Assembly: GCA_035293965.1 (NCBI GenBank)
Contig: DATGLW010000033.1
Location: 1 to 7,881, forward strand
DNA length: 7,881 nt
From: DATGLW01 sp035293965
GTDB taxonomy: Bacteria; Actinomycetota; Acidimicrobiia; Acidimicrobiales; RAAP-2
Reading direction: 5' to 3'
Shown here: piece by piece, positions 1-6,419 of the stretch
How the letters are laid out: every line of letters starts with the position of its first letter
Position numbering within the stretch: the first letter of the stretch is position 1
Made by a program: the position numbers and the translations under genes
The notes under the pieces: model-generated
Database searches by the model: none
Told to the model about the DNA's origin: nothing
Seen by the model: the letters and a program-made list of their open reading frames with translations, nothing else

Positions 1-55
1 TGCGGGCGCTCCGTCTTGACCCGGAGGCCCCGTCGCCTGCCAGGCAGCAATCAGA

Positions 56-76
56 CGCCGAACCTCTGGTTCGGCG
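56..76. repeat. Perfect 9-bp hairpin downstream of the GlpR-like gene
   Basis: The arms CGCCGAACC and GGTTCGGCG flank a 3-nt loop, giving a perfect GC-rich stem. It lies 58 nt beyond the stop of the leftward-reading membrane protein gene, so it could end that transcript. There is no T-tract on the appropriate side in either direction, so a canonical intrinsic terminator is not supported. The rest of positions 1-133 shows no gene I can support. Confidence 0.4.
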
Positions 77-133
77 CGCCCAAAAACTCCTGGCGAAGCG
101 GGGCGCCGCCACCACTTGACATTCCGTTCCACA

Positions 134-1150
134 TCAGCCGAATCGGCCGCCGCCCGCCGCACGCCGAGGGCGCGCGAGCTCGCCCCAGGTGTCGTCGTCA
201 TCCTCGGCGAACCAATCGTCGTCGTCGCCGAGCCCGTAGGCCTGCGCCCCCGGCTGGCCATCCCCATAGCCAAGAGGGCCGCCGGCGCGGGCGTCCGCGT
301 CGGGGCCATGGCCACCCCGGTAGGCAGCGTGACGGCTGCCCTCGCGGTACGCCGACACGTCGTCGAACCACTCGTCGGCCCCGTCGCCGAGGTACGGGTC
401 GGCGGCACCCGCGTGCGCCGGGCGGCTCCTGCTGCGCTGCCAGCCGGCGTGGCGAGAGGAGCCGGGCGACGGCCGGCCGTGGGCGCCGAGCAAGCCTGAC
501 GGCGCGTGGCGGCCGTACCCGGCTCGGCCCGTGCCTCGGCGCTGCTGAGTCGACAGGTACCGCGCGTAGCCGACCAGCGCGCCCAGTGCCACCAGCAGCA
601 CCACGGCGACCGCCGTCATCGCCCACAGGGGGTGCAGCGACCGGCGCGTGCCCGCCACGCCTGACACGAGCGCCACAGCGAGGAGGGCGAGGACGAGGCG
701 TTGGCGCCGCATCCGCGCCCGCTGCCGGTCCGCGAGCCGCCGGCGCCCGTGCACCCCCGGGCGCCGCGGCCGCTCGTCCCACCCGCGAGGTGCGTCGCGA
801 CCACCTGGTTCCCACGCGGCAAGGCCGGGGGTGCCGTGCGCCGTGTCGAAGAGCTCGTCGTCGGCCATGTCCTCCTCCTTGCCGACCGACCGCACCAGCA
901 GGAGCGGCGGCCGACCGGGCGTGCTCGCCAGCGCGGGGTAGCCCGACTGGCTGGGGGCGAGGCCGGTGCGCGACGTCGCGGTCTGCAGGCGGAAGGCGGG
1001 TGCCACCAGCTTGGGACCTGCCGCCTTGAGGAGCTGCAGCTCACGGTGGAAAGACTCGATGGACCCCGACGGCTGGCGGCTCGCCCATCGCCGGTAGAGG
1101 CCGGGCAACAGGACGACGAGCCACAACGCCACAAGGACCAGCAGGATCAC
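134..1150 (-). CDS. GlpR-like membrane protein with acidic disordered tail
   Basis: This 338-residue membrane protein starts at GTG 1150, preceded by a good ribosome site (GAGGGGAG, about 9 nt upstream). Residues 2-18 form a first hydrophobic helix that begins at the very N-terminus and is followed by basic residues. A soluble linker covers about 25-130 and an Arg-rich stretch about 125-150. Two further helices at about 150-166 and 174-195 are separated by a short turn. The remaining 140 residues are low-complexity, rich in Gly, Tyr and Arg, and end in an Asp-rich patch (about 309-321) containing WF and WG dipeptides. This layout (N-terminal anchor, central helical hairpin, acidic tail) resembles actinobacterial GlpR, the membrane receptor of the gephyrin-like divisome protein Glp. 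The match is by architecture only. An 81-nt gap separates it from the ABC ATPase gene upstream. It could be an unrelated anchored protein. Confidence 0.55.
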   Translation of the reverse strand: MILLVLVALWLVVLLPGLYRRWASRQPSGSIESFHRELQLLKAAGPKLVAPAFRLQTATSRTGLAPSQSGYPALASTPGRPPLLLVRSVGKEEDMADDELFDTAHGTPGLAAWEPGGRDAPRGWDERPRRPGVHGRRRLADRQRARMRRQRLVLALLAVALVSGVAGTRRSLHPLWAMTAVAVVLLVALGALVGYARYLSTQQRRGTGRAGYGRHAPSGLLGAHGRPSPGSSRHAGWQRSRSRPAHAGAADPYLGDGADEWFDDVSAYREGSRHAAYRGGHGPDADARAGGPLGYGDGQPGAQAYGLGDDDDWFAEDDDDTWGELARPRRAAGGGRFG

Positions 1151-1231
1151 CCGGCGCCACTCCCCTCGATCCCGTTCCTTGAAGGAGCCACGGTAGTGAA
1201 GGCGTGCGCCGAAGTGGTGGATGCTGTCCGA

Positions 1232-2050
1232 TCAGTGCGGCACCGCCCGGCTCCACCATCGCCCGTCCTCGGCGCGCCCGACCCTGACGGCCACGCCGAA
1301 CGCGTCGGACACGGCCTCGGACGTCAGCACGTCATCGAGCCGCCCGCTCGCGACGAGCCGGCCAGCGCGCAGCAGGCCGGCGTGGGTGAAACCCGACGGG
1401 ATCTCCTCGACGTGGTGGGTGACCAACACCACGGGAGGGACCTCGGGATCTGCCGCCAGCGCGGCCAGCCGCAGCACGAGCCGCTCCCTGGCGCCGAGGT
1501 CGAGGCCGGCGGCCGGCTCGTCGAGCAGCAGCAGCTCCGGCCGGCTCATGAGCGCGCGGCACAGCAGCACCTGCTGGCGCTCGCCCTCGGAGATGACCCC
1601 GAAGGCTCGAGTACCGATCCCGCCCGCGCCGCCAACGCCCGCGTCGGCGAGGAGGCGGTCGGCCTCCGCCCAGTCGTCTGCCGTGTAGTGATGCCACCAC
1701 GTCTCGAGCGCGCCGTGCCGGCCGGTCGCCACGACCTCGCGCGCGGTCAGCCCAGGCCTGAGCTGGCGCACGAGGGCGCCGCTCACCACCGCCACCCGTG
1801 CCCGCAACGGACGGAGGTCGACGGTGCCGAGGCGCTGCCCGAGCACCTCGACCCGCCCCCGTGTGGGCCAGAGTCGGGCGCCGGCTACCTGGAGCAGGGT
1901 GGTCTTCCCCGACCCGTTCGGGCCGAGGAGCACCCAGCGCTCGCCGGCGCCCACGGCCCAGTGCACGTCCTCGATCAGCGCCGCGCCGTCGCGCACGACG
2001 GCCACGCCCGACAGCGCCACGGCACGGGCGGCCGGCGCACGGTTCACCAT
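1232..2050 (-). CDS. Stand-alone ABC transporter ATP-binding protein
   Basis: This 272-residue soluble ABC nucleotide-binding domain binds and hydrolyses ATP. Visible motifs are Walker A GPNGSGKT (43-50), signature ISEGERQ (153-159), Walker B ELLLLDEP (172-179), D-loop GLD (182-184) and the switch His in VTHH (210-213). The Q-loop position has VVSGAL (88-93) instead of the usual Gln. The signature ISEGE also departs from LSGGE. Both remind me of the YlmA/ModF-like subgroup of single-domain ATPases. The chosen start is ATG 2050, which gives a normal NBD N-terminus; the frame stays open further upstream, but that extension looks non-coding. The ribosome site is weak. No permease or binding protein is adjacent, so the substrate cannot be inferred and a non-transport role is possible. 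It lies 70 nt after the sulfur operon on the same strand and may or may not be co-transcribed. Confidence 0.9.
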   Translation of the reverse strand: MVNRAPAARAVALSGVAVVRDGAALIEDVHWAVGAGERWVLLGPNGSGKTTLLQVAGARLWPTRGRVEVLGQRLGTVDLRPLRARVAVVSGALVRQLRPGLTAREVVATGRHGALETWWHHYTADDWAEADRLLADAGVGGAGGIGTRAFGVISEGERQQVLLCRALMSRPELLLLDEPAAGLDLGARERLVLRLAALAADPEVPPVVLVTHHVEEIPSGFTHAGLLRAGRLVASGRLDDVLTSEAVSDAFGVAVRVGRAEDGRWWSRAVPH

Positions 2051-2089
2051 GCCGCACAGTCTGCCCGCAACCGCCGGCCCTACGAGGTG

Positions 2090-2106
2090 GGGCTCTCGCC
2101 GAGCCC
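2090..2106 (-). terminator. Hairpin between the sulfur operon and the ABC gene
   Basis: The arms GGGCTC and GAGCCC form a 6-bp GC stem around a 5-nt loop, 14 nt beyond the stop of the 122-residue protein gene. The position suits the end of the cysH operon transcript. There is no T-tract, so it may be only an attenuating or RNA-stabilising hairpin. Confidence 0.3.
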
Positions 2107-2120
2107 GTACCTGCCCAGCC

Positions 2121-2489
2121 CTAGGGCGAGCCGGAGCGCGCCCCGGCCCGCCGGCCGATGCGGCCCAGCAGGCCGGCGCAGCACTGCGCCCACGTGCGCT
2201 CCCCTGCGAGCCACAACCAGACCTCGCGCCGGTACGCCACCACGAGATCGTAGAAGTCGCCGGCACTGATCCCCTCTGCCTCGAGGACGCGCCACCGCTC
2301 CCACAGCCATTCGGCCACGCCGCCCTCGCCGGCCACGATCGCGGCCAGGTCCTCGCCGTCGAGCACCGCCTCGTACCACGCGCCACGGCGCCCGAGGGGC
2401 TCATCGGGCACGTGCAGGCGCACCGCCTCGCGAGCTCCGTCGACAAGGGTGGCGCCGCCCGGCACCTCCCCGCCCAGCCCGGCGCTCAT
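2121..2489 (-). CDS. Small protein of unknown function coupled to the FrhB-like gene
   Basis: This 122-residue protein is not one I recognise. Its ATG overlaps the TGA of the FrhB-like gene in an ATGA junction, and no ribosome site is visible, so translation probably depends on the upstream gene. It looks soluble and mostly helical. After a Gly-rich N-terminus come an acidic segment (about 29-60) and a Trp-rich middle (W62, W66, W91, W93, W100). A CysCys pair sits at 103-104 and the C-terminus is basic. There is no signal peptide, no membrane helix and no metal-binding CxxC motif. Being the last gene of a tight four-gene operon suggests a role tied to the reductase or its electron donor, such as an accessory subunit or maturation factor. 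That is inference from position only. Confidence 0.75.
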   Translation of the reverse strand: MSAGLGGEVPGGATLVDGAREAVRLHVPDEPLGRRGAWYEAVLDGEDLAAIVAGEGGVAEWLWERWRVLEAEGISAGDFYDLVVAYRREVWLWLAGERTWAQCCAGLLGRIGRRAGARSGSP

Positions 2490-3748
2490 CGGCGTATGAA
2501 GACAGGACGGCGGTCCGTGTCCTCGTAATTGCGCACGTGCTCCTCGTAGTCGATGAAGAGGGGGGCGTCCGGGTCGAACTTGCGCCGCAGCGACGAGATG
2601 GCGATGCGCTTGTCGAGCCGGTCGAGCCGGGCCAGGGCATCGGGATCGTCGAGCTCGCGCACGTCCAGGCGGGGCCGGGCCTGCTGGAGGGCCGCCCGGC
2701 CCCGCTCGGTGCGGACGAGCACGCTCGTCCAGCCGTCCATCGATCCCACGCTCCCCATGGACAGGTCCGCGCTGCGGCCGAGGAAGTCCGCGCACTCGTC
2801 GCAGCCCTTCAATGCCACGCCGTGGAAGCGCTTGACCGGCTCGTCGACCGCCACCTGCCCGTCGCCGTACTCGACGATCATCCGGCCGCGAATCACGTCG
2901 ACCTTGCTCACCCGCTCGAGCTCCACTCCTCGCCGCTGCTGCAGCTCCCGCAGGATCAGGCCCTCGTAGTCGAAGCTCTTCGTGCACAAGAGGGCGACGG
3001 TGAGCACCACCGCCTCGGGCCGGTGCGCCCCGGTGTGCCAGCGCCGGGACTGCATGGCGCGCAGGCCCTGGATCTCGCACGGCGTGCCCACCAGCGCCAG
3101 GCGCGGGTCCGGTGGGAGGGGCGACCCGGTGAGGTCGAGGGCGGCCAGTGCCATGGTCTGGTTGTAGAAGCTCCCGGCGGCGTCTTCGAGATCCCGGCGC
3201 GTCGTGGCGACGGTGGCCACCCCCTTCCAGGGCTCTGCGGGGTCCGGGCTCGGTTTCGACACCACGGCGCCGTCGATCACCCCTGCGTCCAGCAGCGCCG
3301 TGAGGAGCGCCGTGACCGCACCGCCGTCTTGGGCGCCCCCCGGGCGCGGCGCGGCGCGCACCGCGTACTGCTCGAGGACGGCACCGAGACCGTCCGCCGG
3401 CGGTCCGCCGGTGATCGTGAAGTAGGGATCGGCGGCGTCGGGGCGGGTCTCGGTGGCGACCGTGTCCTCCACGGCGGACGTCGACGGCGGCCACAGCGCC
3501 TCGTAGCGCAGCCCTCCGCGCGGGCAGAAGTCCCAGCACAGCGAGCAACCGGTGCACATCTTCACGAGCTCGGGCAACCCGGATGCTGCGTTGACGGCGA
3601 GCGAGTTCGAGGGGCACACGGCCACGCACGTGCCGCACTGCACGCAGCGCTCGGCCTCGATGACGGCCGCCTCGAGCTCCCAGAACCACACCTTCCCGGG
3701 CGGCTCGTCGACCCCGTTCATCTCCTCGCGAATGCGGAAGCGCTTCAC
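2486..3748 (-). CDS. FrhB-family F420-dependent oxidoreductase with two [4Fe-4S] ferredoxin motifs
   Basis: This 420-residue iron-sulfur flavoprotein probably oxidises reduced coenzyme F420 and passes electrons on. The N-terminus carries two [4Fe-4S] motifs: C35xxC38xxC41xxxC45P and C65xxC68xxC71xxxC75P. An FrhB N-terminal domain follows (about 135-205, with DGGAVTALL at 141-149). The FrhB C-terminal domain (about 215-345) contains VGTPCEIQG (220-228), LLCTKSF (253-259) and GCDECADF (315-322). Cys224, 255, 316 and 319 could bind a further cluster. Ferredoxin plus FrhB is the layout of FpoF/FqoF and of the N-terminal half of archaeal Fsr. The GTG start overlaps the sulfite reductase stop (GTGA) and has GAGGA about 6 nt upstream; a later ATG (M10) has its purine tract too close. 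The context makes it the probable electron donor to the sulfite reductase. The family also includes ferredoxin-dependent enzymes, so F420 use is inferred. Confidence 0.9.
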   Translation of the reverse strand: MKRFRIREEMNGVDEPPGKVWFWELEAAVIEAERCVQCGTCVAVCPSNSLAVNAASGLPELVKMCTGCSLCWDFCPRGGLRYEALWPPSTSAVEDTVATETRPDAADPYFTITGGPPADGLGAVLEQYAVRAAPRPGGAQDGGAVTALLTALLDAGVIDGAVVSKPSPDPAEPWKGVATVATTRRDLEDAAGSFYNQTMALAALDLTGSPLPPDPRLALVGTPCEIQGLRAMQSRRWHTGAHRPEAVVLTVALLCTKSFDYEGLILRELQQRRGVELERVSKVDVIRGRMIVEYGDGQVAVDEPVKRFHGVALKGCDECADFLGRSADLSMGSVGSMDGWTSVLVRTERGRAALQQARPRLDVRELDDPDALARLDRLDKRIAISSLRRKFDPDAPLFIDYEEHVRNYEDTDRRPVFIRR

Positions 3749-5475
3749 CGCACGTCCTCGAGCGTCTGGCGCAGCTCCTCGTTGGGCGTGCGGCGGGCCC
3801 AGTTGTGGAACGGCTCGCCGTCGCGCCGCTCCGACTGGTAGCGGGCGACGATCCTCACCAGGGCCTCGGGCACGCGGCTCGCCGGCATGGCTCCCACCAC
3901 CCAGTCGATGAACGCTGCGTCGGGGCCGAGCGAGCCCCCGAGGCCGATGTCCACCGCCTCTTCGATGTGCTCCCCCACGTGGGCGACGTCGCCCCGGAAC
4001 CCGATGTCGGCCACCTGGGGCTGGGCGCACGACGCAGGGCAACCCGACACGTGCAGCCTGATCACACCCTGGTCACACCGGTCGCCGTGCTCGCGCTGCG
4101 CACCGCCGGTGCGGCCGGCTGCCAGCTGCGCGTCGAGCCAGCGGGCCCAGGTGACCGCCCGCTCCTTGGTCTCGATCACGGCGAACCGGCAGAACTCGCT
4201 GCCGGTGCAGGCGACCACGCCGCGCTCGAAGGGCCCCGGGAACGGCGAGTAGCGAGCCAGCAGGGGCTCGGCCAACAGGTCGTCGACCCGCCCCTCCTCG
4301 ACGCCGGACAGCACGAAGTTCTGGTCCGTGCCGAGGCGCACCGTGCCGTCGCCGTAGACCTCGGCCAGGCGGGCCACCTCCACGAGGTCGATCCCGCGCA
4401 TCCGACCCACCGCCACCGAGCACCCGACGTAGACGAGGCCCGGCTGCCGTTGGGGGTGGACGCCGACGTGGTCGCCACGGAACCGCCGCGTCAGCTCCTC
4501 TCCTGCCGGCGCGAGCTCGAAGCGGCACCGCTCGGCGAGCTCGGCGCGGAACCCCTCGGGGCCGAGCTCCTGGACGAGGTACCGCATCCTCGACAGGCCG
4601 CGGTTCTCGCGGTTGCCGAGCTCGCCGAAGACCTGCGCCACGGCCCGGGTCAGCTCGACCGCCTGGTCGGGGGCGACGAAGACGTCGATGTCCTGGGCCA
4701 TCCGCTCGCCGTCGGACAGGCCACCGCCAACGAGCACGTTGAAGCCCACGGAGCCGTCGGCGGCGCGAGCCGGCCACAGCCCGATGTCGTCGAGCTCGAC
4801 CCGCGCGCAGTCCTCGAGGCACCCCGTCACCGAGATCTTGAACTTGCGCGGGAGGTTCGCGTACTCGCGGTTGCCGGTGAAGAACGCCGACACCGCCCGG
4901 GCCACCGGCAGCGCCTCGACGACCTCGTCGGGGTCCACCCCCGACACCGGGCACGAGCACACGTTGCGGGCGGAGTCGCCGCAGGCCTGCACGGTCGTGA
5001 GTCCCACGGCGGCGAAGCGCCGCCAGATGCGGGGCACGTCTTCGATCCGGATCCAGTGCAGCTGGACGTCCTGGCGCGTGGTGAGGTCCGCGTAGCGGTT
5101 CCCGAACACCGCGCTATCGACGGGGCCCTCCGCGAACGCGTCGGCGACGACCCCGATCTCGCGAACCTGGGGGGCCGTGAGCACCCCGCCGGGCACCTTG
5201 ATCCGCATCATGAGCGCGTCACCGCCCTGGCGCTGGGGGTAGAGGCCGACCCACTTGAGCCGCTCCTGCTCCCCGGGCACCGACGCGATGGCGCCCACCC
5301 CCTCCTTCGAGTAGCGCTCCACGACGGCGCGCGCGACCTCGAGCGGGTGGCGCCGCAGCTTCTGCTTCTCCACCTCGTTGAGCTCGCCGACCCATCGGTA
5401 GGGCCGCACGAAGGGCATCCCCCGCTCCGGGCCGCGCAACCGCACGCCGAGCAGGTCGTCGGGATCGGACGCCAT
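3745..5475 (-). CDS. sirA: Siroheme [4Fe-4S] sulfite reductase (SirA/NirA type)
   Basis: This 576-residue enzyme should reduce sulfite to sulfide with six electrons in the cytoplasm. It has the two-fold SiR/NiR layout: a ferredoxin-like half-domain (about 75-145), a first catalytic domain (about 155-260), then a second half-domain and catalytic domain. Cluster and siroheme ligands are visible as C423xxxxxC429 and C479PASC483. The substrate-binding basic set is present as R134 (TTRQD), R170, K211 and K213 (PRKFK). Y79 in GLYPQR and C165 in ACGD match the Tyr69-Cys161 pair that is covalently linked next to siroheme in M. tuberculosis SirA, which favours sulfite over nitrite. ATG 5475 shares one base with the cysH stop (TGATG). 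The cysH partner gene and the divergent siroheme gene agree with this role. The first catalytic half has extra cysteines (173, 175, 219, 223). Nitrite reduction is the main alternative. Confidence 0.92.
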   Translation of the reverse strand: MASDPDDLLGVRLRGPERGMPFVRPYRWVGELNEVEKQKLRRHPLEVARAVVERYSKEGVGAIASVPGEQERLKWVGLYPQRQGGDALMMRIKVPGGVLTAPQVREIGVVADAFAEGPVDSAVFGNRYADLTTRQDVQLHWIRIEDVPRIWRRFAAVGLTTVQACGDSARNVCSCPVSGVDPDEVVEALPVARAVSAFFTGNREYANLPRKFKISVTGCLEDCARVELDDIGLWPARAADGSVGFNVLVGGGLSDGERMAQDIDVFVAPDQAVELTRAVAQVFGELGNRENRGLSRMRYLVQELGPEGFRAELAERCRFELAPAGEELTRRFRGDHVGVHPQRQPGLVYVGCSVAVGRMRGIDLVEVARLAEVYGDGTVRLGTDQNFVLSGVEEGRVDDLLAEPLLARYSPFPGPFERGVVACTGSEFCRFAVIETKERAVTWARWLDAQLAAGRTGGAQREHGDRCDQGVIRLHVSGCPASCAQPQVADIGFRGDVAHVGEHIEEAVDIGLGGSLGPDAAFIDWVVGAMPASRVPEALVRIVARYQSERRDGEPFHNWARRTPNEELRQTLEDVR

Positions 5476-6200
5476 CAGGTGTGCAGGCCGCACTCGGTCT
5501 TGCCGAGGCCAGCCCACCGCCCGGCGCGGGGGTCCTCCCCCGGCGCCACCGGACGTGTCGTCGGCGCGCAACCGATGGACAGGTACCCCCTCGCGACGAG
5601 GGGGTGCTCGGGCAGGCCGCGCTCGGCGAGGTAGCCGGCAACCTGGGCGTCGGTCCACGTAGCCAGCGGGTTCACCTTCGCCAGCCCGAAGGAGGCGTCC
5701 CACGACACGATGGGCGCCGCCGCCCGGGTGGGCGCGTCGACCCGCTTGAGCGAAGTCAGCCATGCCTGGCGGCCGGCGAGCGCGGCTCGGAGGGGCTCGA
5801 CCTTGCGGTGCTCGCAGCACTGCGCCGACCCACAGGGCCACCGTGCCGCGTCCGGGCCTGGGCGCGTCACGACGAGGTTGAGGTCGTAGCGCCGCCTGAC
5901 CTCCTCCACGAAGGCGAGGGTCTCGGGGAAGTGCGCCTCGGTGTCGAGGAAGACGACCTCGATCCCCGGGTCGAAGCGCACGGCGAGGTCGATGAGGACG
6001 ATGTCCTGGAAGGACGCAGCCAGCGTGAGCGACCCTCTGAAGCGCTCGACGGCCCAGCCCACGATCTCGTCCGCCGGGGCGGTCTCGAGCCGGGCGTTCG
6101 CGGCAGCCAGCTCTTCGACGAGCTCATCGGGAGGACCCGCCGCCCCAGCCCTCGCGGCCTCGAAACCGGTCCGATCGGTGGTCGCCAACCCCTGGTTCAC
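5475..6200 (-). CDS. cysH: Adenylylsulfate (APS) or PAPS reductase
   Basis: This 241-residue cytoplasmic enzyme reduces activated sulfate (APS or PAPS) to sulfite, usually with thioredoxin. Visible features are the nucleotide-binding SFQDIVL (63-69), FLDTEAHFPET (84-94), the CysCys-containing CCEHRKVEPL (128-137), DPRAGRW (223-229) and the C-terminal catalytic KTECGLH (234-240, Cys237). The CysCys motif points to the [4Fe-4S] APS reductase class. However, the second ligand pair, normally CxPC, reads C211-A-P-T214, so one canonical ligand is missing, and there is an extra Cys at 123. The GTG at 6200 was chosen for its GAGGTG about 6 nt upstream and a normal family N-terminus; GTG 6209 is an alternative. 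The frame is open upstream to 6422 but Arg-rich and unlike the family. It is the first gene of the operon, with its stop overlapping the reductase start. Confidence 0.92.
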   Translation of the reverse strand: MNQGLATTDRTGFEAARAGAAGPPDELVEELAAANARLETAPADEIVGWAVERFRGSLTLAASFQDIVLIDLAVRFDPGIEVVFLDTEAHFPETLAFVEEVRRRYDLNLVVTRPGPDAARWPCGSAQCCEHRKVEPLRAALAGRQAWLTSLKRVDAPTRAAAPIVSWDASFGLAKVNPLATWTDAQVAGYLAERGLPEHPLVARGYLSIGCAPTTRPVAPGEDPRAGRWAGLGKTECGLHT

Positions 6201-6329
6201 CTCTTGCACCTCGCTTCGCTCCCGCGCCCGGGTCCGTGCCCGACCGAGCCGCCTGCCGTGCACCCGCTCGTTGCCCCTCTGGAGGAGTCCCGATCGCGGG
6301 GCCCGGCGGGTCCACCGCTTCGCGCACCC

Positions 6330-6358
6330 TTGTGGCCCCAGGCGGTGAGGGGTATACA
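6330..6358 (+). promoter_or_regulatory. Possible promoter of the siroheme synthesis gene
   Basis: TTGTGG (6330-6335) and TATACA (6353-6358) are separated by 17 nt, with a start expected near 6365, about 34 nt before the ATG at 6399. The -10 matches 4 of 6 and the -35 only 3 of 6, so this is a weak prediction. The rest of 6201-6398 is the cysH leader region, in which I see no riboswitch I recognise. Confidence 0.3.
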
Positions 6359-6377
6359 TGAGCAGCCGGGTCATATT

Positions 6378-6392
6378 TTTGCCCGAGGCAAA
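6378..6392. promoter_or_regulatory. Operator-like inverted repeat shared by the divergent genes
   Basis: TTTGCC and GGCAAA form a perfect 6-bp inverted repeat around CGA, inside an AT-rich patch that stands out from the GC-rich surroundings. It overlaps the end of the -10 element and the expected start site of the leftward cysH promoter. It also covers the GAGG that would be the ribosome site of the rightward gene. A bound repressor could therefore block cysH transcription and also affect the siroheme gene. I cannot assign it to a regulator family. Confidence 0.5.
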
Positions 6393-6419
6393 CATAATAT
6401 GTCTGATCGGTCTAGTCAA
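6391..6419 (-). promoter_or_regulatory. Probable promoter of the cysH operon
   Basis: On the minus strand TTGACT (6419-6414, 5 of 6 to the -35 consensus) is followed after 17 nt by TATGTT (6396-6391, 4 of 6 to the -10 consensus). TATTAT also lies nearby, but at a spacing of 14. A start site near 6384 would give a leader of about 184 nt before the cysH GTG. The promoter overlaps the first codons of the divergent siroheme gene, so the two transcripts are antisense at their 5' ends. Confidence 0.55.

Noticed and set aside
1..82. A tRNA-like arrangement: GGGCGC at 4-9 can pair with GCGCCC at 76-81, with hairpins between.
   Set aside because: Neither strand has a proper T-loop (TTCRA) or D-arm, the anticodon stem is imperfect and the variable region is too long. 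The pairing is likely chance in GC-rich DNA.
16..2269. Long plus-strand open frames opposite the GlpR-like and ABC genes.
   Set aside because: Their translations are Arg/Pro/Ala-rich with no domain motifs, and they mirror genuine minus-strand genes that carry motifs and sensible starts.
3805..5634. A 609-residue plus-strand open frame across the sulfite reductase.
   Set aside because: It is rich in His, Leu, Asp and Arg with no recognisable domain, and lies antisense to a gene with all the siroheme and cluster motifs.
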